Assembly: GCA_003482905.1 (NCBI GenBank)
Contig: DMXM01000005.1
Span: 1-43,736 of the forward strand
Length of the DNA: 43,736 nt
Source: Elusimicrobiota bacterium
GTDB lineage: Bacteria; Elusimicrobiota; Elusimicrobia; Elusimicrobiales; UBA9959
Direction: 5' to 3'
Positions 24,211-31,224 of this stretch are shown here, piece by piece. The notes under the pieces were generated by a model that was not told the origin of the DNA, made no database searches, and saw nothing but the letters and a program-made list of their open reading frames with translations. The translations under genes were made by a program, and so were the position numbers. Positions within the stretch are counted from its first letter, which is position 1. Each line of letters begins with the position of its first letter.

Positions 24211-24983
24211 CCATGTGCGGGATATTCCGCAAGGGGACCGCGTCGCCGATGGCGAACCTGCGGCGCTGCCCGGGATTAAGGTGCGGGTGAGGTCGGACAG
24301 CGCCGGTTTTCAGGCGAAGGTAGTGCGGGTTTTGCGGGATAAGGGAGCGGATTTCACCATCACAATGAGGAAGGACGGGAATGTGCTGGACGCAATTTAT
24401 GGAATTTCAGAGGAGCGGTGGGCGCCCTACAAGACGGGTGCCTGGAAGAACCGTGTATGCGAGATAGCCGAAGATCTGCATGTTTTCACAGAAGCCAAAG
24501 ATTTACCGGCTTACCGGATGATAGTGATCCGGTGGCCGAAAGAAGAGCTGGGGCTGTTTGACAAAAAGCCAGTACGAGTATCATGCGGTGCTTACGAGCC
24601 TGGATACCTGGCCGGCTGGGCTGGTGTTGCAGTTTCACCGGACGAGGCAGGACGGTTCCGAGAATGTAAATAAGGAGCTGTCGGGTGGATTTGGATTGTT
24701 AAAGTTGCCGTGCCGGGAGTTCATGGCGAACGCGGCGTATTTCCAGATGGCGTTATTATCGTGCACGGTGGTGGCCGCGTTCAGGCATCTGGTATTGCCG
24801 GAAAGCTGGAGGCAGTTTACGATCAAGACGCTGCGGTTTAAAATGATCAGGCTGGCCGGAATAGTAAGCCGCCGGGCGAGATATTTATGGCTGAAGATAC
24901 CGGAAAACTATCCCTTCCGGCAGACATTTGAAGACGCGAGATACAGGTTGCTGTGGTTATCGGCGAGTATGGCTACGGCGTAG
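24200..24983 (+). pseudogene. Decayed IS1380-family transposase
   Basis: Two overlapping frames carry consecutive parts of one transposase. The first (24200-24673) has IKVRVRSDSAGFQAKVVRVL and WAPYKTGAWKNRVCE, the catalytic-core region of IS1380-type DDE transposases. The second (from about 24558) continues with YEYHAVLTSL, VNKELSGGFGLLKLPCREFM and a C-terminal ESWRQFTIKTLRFKMIRLAG. The reading frame changes near the A-run at 24564-24568. Roughly the first 200-plus residues of a normal IS1380 transposase (about 430-450 residues) are missing. The element is therefore truncated and frameshifted and cannot make active transposase. Family assignment is by motif memory. Confidence 0.75.
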
Positions 24984-25246
24984 CCGCCGGCCCCTGTTGA
25001 TAAGACTGATAACTTCAAAACTTACGGGAGAGGTGCGTCCCGAAGGAGGCAAATAGAGGAGAAATGTAAACCGGACCGTCCCTGAGGGCTAAAAAAGTCC
25101 GTGAGGGATGAAGAAGTCTACCGGCGTGCCACCCGGCTAGCCGTGAGACAGTCATAAAACGGAAGATTTTTTAATTTTTAGTGTCTTCCACGTCCCCAAA
25201 TCGGCCTGCGGGAAGTTACGTGAGCTTTTGGGGTAAATACGGGCCC
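24984..25246. other. Non-coding stretch between transposase remnant and the His-Xaa-Ser promoter
   Basis: No gene seen. It contains a small stem GGAAGA (25161-25166) / TCTTCC (25184-25189) around an AT-rich loop and probably the right-hand remains of the insertion element. No terminal inverted repeat partner was found on the left. Confidence 0.4.
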
Positions 25247-25275
25247 TTGAAATATACGATATTATCTGTTAGACT
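25247..25275 (+). promoter_or_regulatory. Sigma70-type extended -10 promoter of the His-Xaa-Ser region
   Basis: TTGAAA at 25247-25252 is separated by exactly 17 bases from TAGACT at 25270-25275, with TG directly upstream (TGTTAGACT). It is the best promoter in the accessory region and lies about 90 nt before the first gene. The same TGTTAGACT string recurs at 43706-43714. Confidence 0.65.
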
Positions 25276-25366
25276 ATAGACGCGGTAATAATAGCTATAA
25301 AAGACCGGGTGCATGCGGCGTGTTTATGGCTACATCTTTCCGGCGTTTCAGCGGGGTGGGGTACCT

Positions 25367-26083
25367 ATGAAAACCAAGGAAATTACATTGAGGCTTCAGT
25401 TCGACCGGCGGCAGGTGAAGGCGCTGTTAATAGTAGTCTTTCTGGCCTGGCACCCGGCTTTCCTGGGCTCGGAAACTCTTACCCTTACCACCTATTATCC
25501 GGCCCCGTACGGTGGCTACGTAAACCTGTTGACCACCGGCCAGACACTGCTTGCCAGGGACGGAGGCAGGGTCGGCATAAATACCGGTACCGCTATTGCA
25601 CCCAGGGCGCCGCTGGACGTGAGGGGGGAGGTTGTCGCCATGAGCCGCTTTACGATGACACGGGACGCTTCCTCCACCAGTCTCACATGGCACATTGATA
25701 ATGATAATAGCGGCCGCTTCCGTATATTTCAGCAACCGAACATAAACACGGCAGGAATAGAGCGCGTAACTATTCGTTCTGATAACGGCGAGGTTTCCCT
25801 CATGAATAACCTGCGCATGGCGGCCAGCGGCGCCAGTATAACCGGCACGAATATGTCTATATCCGGCCTCTGTATCTGGCGGAACATGATCGGCACCGGC
25901 TGGTCAAATTGCGCGGCCGGGGAGAATCTGGTTAACACCAACTATAGCAACTGGGTGGCCGAGTGGGCGTGCATCGGCCGGGCAGTCGCGAGCGCCACTA
26001 GTAACGCTCCCGCCAACGCCTGCATCGCCGGAACCAAGGTGACCGGGATCAGCGGCAGTATGCTCTGCTGCCGGATACAGTAA
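25367..26083 (+). CDS. Secreted protein with ETLTLTTYYPAPYG start, unknown function
   Basis: A 238-residue exported protein. A signal peptide (VKALLIVVFLAWHPAFLGS) is followed by ETLTLTTYYPAPYGGYVNLL, then beta-rich sequence of the form GRVGINTGTAIAPRAPLDVR, which resembles repeats of phage-tail or surface-structure proteins. The last 60 residues contain six cysteines (LCIWRN, SNCAAG, EWACIG, NACIAG, LCC), suggesting disulfides outside the cytoplasm. I recall this N-terminal motif from secreted proteins of Elusimicrobiota-like bacteria, but no function is known to me. ATG 25367 follows a G-rich ribosome site. First gene after the promoter at 25247 and 50 nt before the HxsD-like gene, so it may be cotranscribed with the peptide system. 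Confidence 0.7.
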   Translation: MKTKEITLRLQFDRRQVKALLIVVFLAWHPAFLGSETLTLTTYYPAPYGGYVNLLTTGQTLLARDGGRVGINTGTAIAPRAPLDVRGEVVAMSRFTMTRDASSTSLTWHIDNDNSGRFRIFQQPNINTAGIERVTIRSDNGEVSLMNNLRMAASGASITGTNMSISGLCIWRNMIGTGWSNCAAGENLVNTNYSNWVAEWACIGRAVASATSNAPANACIAGTKVTGISGSMLCCRIQ

Positions 26084-26133
26084 CGGGGGCGAGGCGTGCC
26101 GTCAGCCACAAGGCCAAAGGCCTCCGGAGGAAT

Positions 26134-26577
26134 ATGCGGGAAGAGACGATAATTTCAATAGACCCTAAGAAATATTCTTTACAAACGATACGGTACGCGG
26201 CTTACGCGCTGAGCGGCGGGCATCACGTTCTGCTGACGTCTAAAAAAGGCAGGATAGAGGCTGCTTTCTCCCGCAAGGCCGGCGGCGGGTCGGCGGGCCT
26301 GAAAAAGCATTTTTTGAGGGAACTAGAGGACGAGAAGTTCCGGGAGAAGCTCTTCGATGAGAACAGGGAGCTGCATTACTGGATGATCAGGCGGGCCATC
26401 AACTACGTGCCCGGAGAGAACAAGCCCAAGGAAGAGTTCGGGCTCACTCCGGAGCAGGAGAAGGAATTGGAGCAGCTCATAGCCCAGGTGGAGAGCGAGA
26501 TCAAGCTTGGCAAGGACGATCCCAAAGGCATAACCAAGACCTGGGAACAGAAATATGGCAAAAAAGCCCGCAGCTAA
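26134..26577 (+). CDS. hxsD: HxsD-like protein 1 (His-Xaa-Ser system), with C-terminal extension
   Basis: A 147-residue protein whose first 95 residues match the HxsD pattern and align with the second HxsD at 28006: IDPKKYSLQTIRYAAYALSG, a short beta strand, then FLRELEDEKFREKLFDENRE leading into WMIRRAINY. HxsD is a small conserved component of His-Xaa-Ser radical SAM peptide loci; its biochemical job is not established, and it may act as a precursor-binding or maturase-assisting factor. About 50 extra charged residues follow. GGAGGA precedes the ATG. Its 3' end overlaps the start of hxsB by 23 nt, implying cotranslation. Assignment is by motif memory and by similarity to the other copy. Confidence 0.68.
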   Translation: MREETIISIDPKKYSLQTIRYAAYALSGGHHVLLTSKKGRIEAAFSRKAGGGSAGLKKHFLRELEDEKFREKLFDENRELHYWMIRRAINYVPGENKPKEEFGLTPEQEKELEQLIAQVESEIKLGKDDPKGITKTWEQKYGKKARS

Positions 26578-28009
26578 CAAGGTGGAGTCCCCTGATTTCC
26601 GGTTCAGGAGGCTCGACGGCGGGTTTCTTGTCACCAACGACTTCGGCGGCCACGCATTCCTTTCCGGCGGAGATTTTAAGAGGTACTCCTCCGGCAAGCT
26701 CGCTCCCCGGGGCAAGGTCTATGAAGGGCTGGCTGCCGGGGGATTCGTGAAAGACCGCCTGGCGTTCGACACCCTGTTCGCCAACTGGCGGTCGCGGAAC
26801 GAGTCGGTCTTTTACGGCACCGGGCTGCACATCTTCGTGCTCACCCTGAGGTGCAACCACAAGTGCGCTTACTGCCAGTCCTCGGTCGCCGGGGAAAAGG
26901 CCGAGAACCTGGATATGTCGCTACCCGTCGCCAAAAAGTCCGTGGACCTGGCCTTTCAGAGCCCCCGCCGTGCGATAACCATAGAGTTCCAGGGCGGCGA
27001 ACCGCTGGCCAACTGGGACGTGCTGCGCGGGGCGATAAAATACGCCAGGCTCAAGGAGAAGAGGACCGGCAAGAAACTGACGCTGGCCCTGGTTTCCAAT
27101 TTCAGCCTGATGGACGAGGAGAAGGCCGCCTTCCTGCTCAGGAATGAGGTTTCCATCTGCACCTCCCTCGACGGTCCGGAGGCCCTTCACAACGCGAACA
27201 GGGCGTACGCCGGCGGCAATTCCCACAGGCAGGCCGTCAAGTGGCTGAAGTACTTCAATTCCAGCCACGATTCGCAGTACGGCCTGAAGTACCGGGTCTT
27301 CAAGCCCAGCGCCCTTCTGACGGTCTCAAAACGGACCCTTGGCCTAAGCAGGGAAGTGGTAGACGAGTATATTGGTCGCGGTCTGGAGGAGATCTTCCTG
27401 CGGCCGCTGGCCCCGATAGGCTACGCCAAGAAGCACTGGGGCACGATAGGCTACACGCCTGAAGAATTTCTGAAGTTCTACAAAGAGACGCTGCGTTATA
27501 TACTGCGCAGGAACCAGGGCGGTGTAAAGATAAGGGAGAAGTTCGCCCTGATGCTCCTCTCCAAGGTGCTGAGATCAAAAGATTCCGGCTACCTGGATAT
27601 GCGCTGTCCCTGCGGGGCCTCCATCGGGCAGCTGGCCTACAACTATAACGGCGACGTCTATACCTGCGACGAGGCGCGCATGGTGGGCTGGGGCGGGGAC
27701 GATATCTTCAAGGCGGGAACGGTCAATGATAAATACGAGGACATAATCTCCTCTCCCGTCACTAAAACGGTCTGCTCCTCTTCCAATCTGGAGTCGCAGC
27801 CGCTCTGCCACCGGTGCGCCTACAAGCCCTACTGCGGGGTGTGCCCGGTCGTCAATTACGAGGCGCAGAACAGCATCTGGGGACAGATGCCCTCGAATTA
27901 CAGATGCCGGCTGCTGACGGGGCTCTTCGACTTCCTGTTCGGTCTTCTGAGGGACGCGAAGAGTCGGGCTATTTTGGAAACATGGGTAAATGTGGGGACA
28001 AGCCGATGA
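26555..28009 (+). CDS. hxsB: HxsB-type radical SAM/SPASM peptide maturase
   Basis: A 484-residue radical SAM enzyme with SPASM domain. The SAM cluster motif is C100, C104, C107 in LRCNHKCAYCQSS, with IEFQGGEPLANW as the SAM-binding GGEP. The SPASM domain is complete: CGASIGQLAYNYNGDVYTC (C, 12 residues, G, 4 residues, C), then CHRCAYKPYCGVCP and a final YRC, which provide ligands for auxiliary iron-sulfur clusters. The N-terminal 90 residues, including FLVTNDFGGHAFLSGGD, resemble HxsB. HxsB enzymes install radical-mediated modifications on His-Xaa-Ser repeat precursors; the chemistry is not known to me. Overlaps HxsD genes on both sides (23 nt and 4 nt). Confidence 0.85.
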   Translation: MAKKPAANKVESPDFRFRRLDGGFLVTNDFGGHAFLSGGDFKRYSSGKLAPRGKVYEGLAAGGFVKDRLAFDTLFANWRSRNESVFYGTGLHIFVLTLRCNHKCAYCQSSVAGEKAENLDMSLPVAKKSVDLAFQSPRRAITIEFQGGEPLANWDVLRGAIKYARLKEKRTGKKLTLALVSNFSLMDEEKAAFLLRNEVSICTSLDGPEALHNANRAYAGGNSHRQAVKWLKYFNSSHDSQYGLKYRVFKPSALLTVSKRTLGLSREVVDEYIGRGLEEIFLRPLAPIGYAKKHWGTIGYTPEEFLKFYKETLRYILRRNQGGVKIREKFALMLLSKVLRSKDSGYLDMRCPCGASIGQLAYNYNGDVYTCDEARMVGWGGDDIFKAGTVNDKYEDIISSPVTKTVCSSSNLESQPLCHRCAYKPYCGVCPVVNYEAQNSIWGQMPSNYRCRLLTGLFDFLFGLLRDAKSRAILETWVNVGTSR

Positions 28010-28293
28010 AAAAAGAATTTAAAGTAGACCTGGTGTTGTATTCCGCCGAGGCCCTCCGCCTGGCCGCCAACGTGGCGGGGAACGCGCGCGTGGCGCTTAA
28101 GAAGGGGGGCGGCGGGGCGGCCGTGGAAGTCGAAGCGGGCGACCCCGAGGCCGCCTTCCGGGAATTAATGAACGAGGCGCTGAATCAGCAGTGCCGGATG
28201 GACCTGGTCAAGAGGAATTTTAAAACGTCCCAGCTTATACTTGCCAATGCTCTGGTCTCGGCGCTGGGACAGAAGAACTCTAGGGAGGGGTGA
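28006..28293 (+). CDS. hxsD: HxsD-like protein 2 (His-Xaa-Ser system)
   Basis: A 95-residue cytoplasmic protein of normal HxsD length: VDLVLYSAEALRLAANVAGN, two short strands (ARVALKKGG, AAVEVEAGD), then FRELMNEALNQQCRMDLVKR and LILANALVSAL. The YS-EAL start and the ELMNEAL...LI-ANAL ending are what I associate with HxsD. It overlaps hxsB by 4 nt (ATGA) and the next gene by 1 nt (TGATG), so all three are translationally coupled. Having two HxsD paralogs in one locus, one on each side of hxsB, is uncommon in my experience and may match the two HxsB paralogs. Confidence 0.7.
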   Translation: MKKEFKVDLVLYSAEALRLAANVAGNARVALKKGGGGAAVEVEAGDPEAAFRELMNEALNQQCRMDLVKRNFKTSQLILANALVSALGQKNSREG

Positions 28294-29294
28294 TGAGAAA
28301 GTACCTTATTCTGTTCGTTATCGGAAGCCTCGCGCTGGTCCTGTACCTGCGCAACAGGGATACCGCCGTCGAGCCCGCGCCCGTTCCTGTGCAGGGAACG
28401 GACCTGCCCGTAGGCGTGGCGCTGCCTCAGGGTGCCGCCGAAATACAATCCCCCGTGCCCACCTCGCAGGTCCGGGAAACCAGTCCGGCGCTGCCGCAAC
28501 CTGCGCCGAATTTACTGGTGGTCTCGCAGGCGGACGGTTGCGTAAGGGAGACCAAGGTGAAGGACGTCCTGGCCAACCACGAAAAGACCTGGGGCTACAT
28601 GGGCAAGGACAAGGTTAAGAGCTACGCCGTCATGCAGTCGGTGGGGGGGCAGGGGATAAAGGACCTCTCCGCCCTGGTGGGCAAGTACCAGGCCTGTGTG
28701 TCGCTGGCTCGCGACAAGGACTTGTGCGGCAGCCTGCCCAAAGTGGACGGCAAGGTGGATTACGAGATGGACCAGGTTTGCGACACCACCCTCCACCTTG
28801 TGGGCTTCGCCGGCTATATGAGGGGTAAGGTCGAATATTCTTACTGCGCAGATTATTTTAAGGGCAGCCTTAAGGGCGCGGAAGAGTTCATTACGGAATC
28901 AGACTTCTGCGCCATAGCCAAAGAGGGGCTGCCGGCCATTTCCCGGCAGTTTTGCGGTCGCTTCCCGGCCAATGCGCGGCAAAGGTGCCTAGGCGCCTTT
29001 CCCGTGGCCCCGGCCGGTTGCAAGGATGAGTATTGCTCTGTGCTATGGAGCGTTGATTCCGCTCTGGAGAGCAATAACCCCGGCAATTTGGAGTACGATC
29101 TGCGGTCTTTGGCTGCGGCAATGATAGAGAAGAGAGAAGCTTCCTGCCAGCCGCTGGCCGACGCCGTAGTGCAGAACTACTGCTCGGTGAAGTCCAGGAT
29201 AGACATGAAGGTCCGGGAACTGGAGATTAATAAGAACCAGGACCAGTTAAACAAAGCGATGCAGGACGGCCGGAAGAAAAAGTCCGAGGACTGA
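28293..29294 (+). CDS. Membrane-anchored, cysteine-rich exported protein, unknown
   Basis: A 333-residue protein that I do not recognise. One N-terminal hydrophobic segment (YLILFVIGSLALVLYL) is followed by a Pro/Val/Gln-rich linker of about 50 residues and a globular part with twelve cysteines, an even number compatible with disulfides, so it probably sits on the outer face of the inner membrane. There is no lipobox. The C-terminal 30 residues are charged and helical (REL EINKNQDQLNKAMQDG). AGGGAGG precedes ATG 28293; the GTG at 28290 is also possible. It lies between hxsD and the precursor gene with 9 nt to the latter, so a role in export, processing or anchoring of the peptide is conceivable but not shown. 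Confidence 0.7.
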   Translation: MRKYLILFVIGSLALVLYLRNRDTAVEPAPVPVQGTDLPVGVALPQGAAEIQSPVPTSQVRETSPALPQPAPNLLVVSQADGCVRETKVKDVLANHEKTWGYMGKDKVKSYAVMQSVGGQGIKDLSALVGKYQACVSLARDKDLCGSLPKVDGKVDYEMDQVCDTTLHLVGFAGYMRGKVEYSYCADYFKGSLKGAEEFITESDFCAIAKEGLPAISRQFCGRFPANARQRCLGAFPVAPAGCKDEYCSVLWSVDSALESNNPGNLEYDLRSLAAAMIEKREASCQPLADAVVQNYCSVKSRIDMKVRELEINKNQDQLNKAMQDGRKKKSED

Positions 29295-29303
29295 AGAGGT
29301 CTT

Positions 29304-29579
29304 ATGCCTAAAAAAAACAACGGAAAGATTAAAAGATTCCTCAGCAGCGAGGAGGGGAAGATGGTGGATTCAGACATACTCAAAACCGCCATAGCGCTGG
29401 GGATTATCGGGGCCACGGCTCCCGAAGACCTCTCTGCCCAGATCGTGCATTCCAACTTTACGAGCTCTACGGGCCATTACAGCCACGGCAGCCACGGCTC
29501 GCATGCGTCTCACGGGTCTCACGGGTCTCATGGATCTCACGGATCTCACGGTTCTCATGCGAGAGGAGGCTGGTGCTGA
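29304..29579 (+). CDS. hxsA: HxsA-type His-Xaa-Ser repeat precursor peptide
   Basis: A 91-residue probable precursor of a radical-SAM-modified peptide. The N-terminal part (residues 1-55, KRFLSSEEGKMVDSDILKTA, then ALGIIGATAPEDLSAQ) is leader-like, with a charged start and a hydrophobic middle. Residues 60-86 are nine consecutive Ser-His-Xaa triplets (Xaa is Gly seven times and Ala twice), read as His-Xaa-Ser repeats, and the peptide ends ARGGWC. The Ser codons vary (AGC, TCG, TCT), so the repeat is kept at protein level. Neighbours HxsB and HxsD support the HxsA identity. A ribosome-like AGAGG precedes the ATG. Cleavage site and modification are unknown; Cys91 and Trp90 are notable. Confidence 0.85.
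   Translation: MPKKNNGKIKRFLSSEEGKMVDSDILKTAIALGIIGATAPEDLSAQIVHSNFTSSTGHYSHGSHGSHASHGSHGSHGSHGSHGSHARGGWC
29481..29561 (+). repeat. Nine 9-bp tandem units encoding Ser-His-Gly/Ala
   Basis: Nine direct units of the type TCTCACGGG make up the core of the precursor. The first three use AGC/TCG Ser codons and the remaining six use TCT, suggesting recent expansion of the distal units. Confidence 0.92.
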
Positions 29580-29841
29580 CCACGGCTCCCGCGTTGTGTC
29601 TGCTGCTAAAGGAGAAGGGGGGGGCGGGCGTCCGGCCGGGAGAGGGTATTCCATACCCGGGGATTGCCCTGCGCCAGTGTTTTCCCGTCCGGCGCGGGCG
29701 AATGCAGCTTACGGTCCTACGATGACCGGGATTCCGGTGATACAGTTGAGGCTTTTGGGGATTTGCGCGTTAAAAATAACAAAACCCTGAAGCGGTGGGC
29801 TGAGGCCGGCGCGGCTGGGCGCTGAACGCGCGCGGAACACT

Positions 29842-31224
29842 GTGTTGAACAAATATTTCAGCCTTTATTTTGAGAATGTCCCGGGCGGACTGAACCTCGC
29901 CAATTCCTCCGGCGGGACGCTTTTTGTCAGAGGAGCGGATTCCGGCCGGCTGGCGGCCGCCCGGCCGGGGCGCGCGGACCCGCGCCTGCTGGAGAACGAT
30001 TTCTTTTCCAACCGCCTGGACTTCTCCCGGCTGCGGGAGCGTTTCCGGGAGCATTACTTCGCTTCTTACTCCGGTCCGCATATCCATGTAATCACACTGA
30101 CTAACAGGTGCGACCTGAACTGCTCCTACTGCTCGGCTAGTTCCAACACCTCTTGCGCGGACATGTCCAGGACGACCGCAGACCATCTGCTGGATTTTAT
30201 TTTTTCAATAAAAAACGACAGGGCCGTACTGGAGTTCCAGGGCGGAGAGCCGCTGCTGAACTTCGGGGTCCTGAAGTACATCGTTGAAAAAGCCCGGCGG
30301 CTCAGCCGCCGTGCCGGCAAGAAACTTCATTTCTCCGTGGTGACCAACCTTCAGGGCATGGACGCCGCTAAACTGGAATTTCTCGTCCGGCACAGAGTGG
30401 CGGTTTGCGCCTCTTTCGACGGAGTGCGCGGCGTGCACGACAAAAACCGTGTCTCAGGGAGCGGTTCCAATTATGACAGGGTGACGCGCTGGCTTAAGGT
30501 GATCCGTGGCCGCGCTGCGAAGGGGGAGCTGGAAGCCCCCAACGCCATCTGCACCGTCACGCGGGACCTGCTGCCTTTCCCCGTAGAGACGGTGGACGCC
30601 TTCGTGCGGAACGGGCTGCGCCGCGTACAACTGGGCCCGCTGGATCCGCTAGGCCGCGGCGCCGGGCTGGAGCCCTATCCGCAGGAAGAATATTTCCGCT
30701 TCTATCGCAAAGCGCTTGAGCATATGGGAAAGCTGACCCTGAAGACGGGCCGGGCCGTCTATGAAAAGGGGGCCTTTAACATACTCAAGTCCACCGAGAC
30801 CGCCGAGAGAAGCCCCCGGCGCAACCTGGAGCTGCTGATGCGGCTCGCCTACGACCACAACGGCGACATCTACCCCAGCGACGAGGCCAGGATGCTGGCC
30901 GGCTCCGGCGACGATCTTTTCAGGCTCGGCAATGTCCGGCGGGAACGGCTGCCCGACGTGCTGGAGAGCCAGCTGGCCAGAGCGCTGATCTCCTCCTGCT
31001 TCGGCGAATTCTCGCAGCCGTACTGCGCCAGATGCCCTTACAATTATTATTGCAGGCTGTCCCCGGTCTACAACTACATGTTCCAGGGGTCATTCTGGGG
31101 GAACCTGCCGTCGAGCCCGCGCTGTGCGTTCTACAAGTTCATGTTCGGCCTGATCCTGCGGCTCAAAAGTGAGCGGCGCTGGCGCGGGATCTTCGACATC
31201 TGGCTGCGTGAGGGCGTCTACTGA
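29842..31224 (+). CDS. Second HxsB-like radical SAM protein with degenerate SPASM domain
   Basis: A 460-residue paralog of the enzyme at 26555. The SAM cluster is intact (C90, C94, C97 in NRCDLNCSYCSAS), as is LEFQGGEPLLNF. In the SPASM region, the first pair of ligands (CGAS...VYTC in HxsB) has become ELLMRLAYDHNGDIYPSDEAR without Cys, and CHRCAYKPYCGVC has become CARCPYNYYCRLS, losing the last Cys. It should lack a complete first auxiliary cluster. It starts at GTG 29842 with a poor ribosome site, 262 nt after the precursor gene; that gap holds no gene I can support. Its stop overlaps the next start (TGATG). Role: paralogous maturase, or a partner without full activity. Confidence 0.8.
   Translation: MLNKYFSLYFENVPGGLNLANSSGGTLFVRGADSGRLAAARPGRADPRLLENDFFSNRLDFSRLRERFREHYFASYSGPHIHVITLTNRCDLNCSYCSASSNTSCADMSRTTADHLLDFIFSIKNDRAVLEFQGGEPLLNFGVLKYIVEKARRLSRRAGKKLHFSVVTNLQGMDAAKLEFLVRHRVAVCASFDGVRGVHDKNRVSGSGSNYDRVTRWLKVIRGRAAKGELEAPNAICTVTRDLLPFPVETVDAFVRNGLRRVQLGPLDPLGRGAGLEPYPQEEYFRFYRKALEHMGKLTLKTGRAVYEKGAFNILKSTETAERSPRRNLELLMRLAYDHNGDIYPSDEARMLAGSGDDLFRLGNVRRERLPDVLESQLARALISSCFGEFSQPYCARCPYNYYCRLSPVYNYMFQGSFWGNLPSSPRCAFYKFMFGLILRLKSERRWRGIFDIWLREGVY

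Noticed and set aside
24558..24673. Programmed frameshift in the transposase
   Set aside because: The frame change is at an A-run, but the N-terminal part of the protein is missing too, so decay is simpler.
29481..29561. Short tandem repeats as a CRISPR-like array
   Set aside because: The unit is 9 bp, in frame, without spacers, and encodes Ser-His-Xaa.
29503..29790. 95-codon frame overlapping the precursor repeat
   Set aside because: Starts inside the Ser-His-Gly repeat in another frame (reads Leu-Thr-Gly repeats) and has no ribosome site; a shadow of the repeat.
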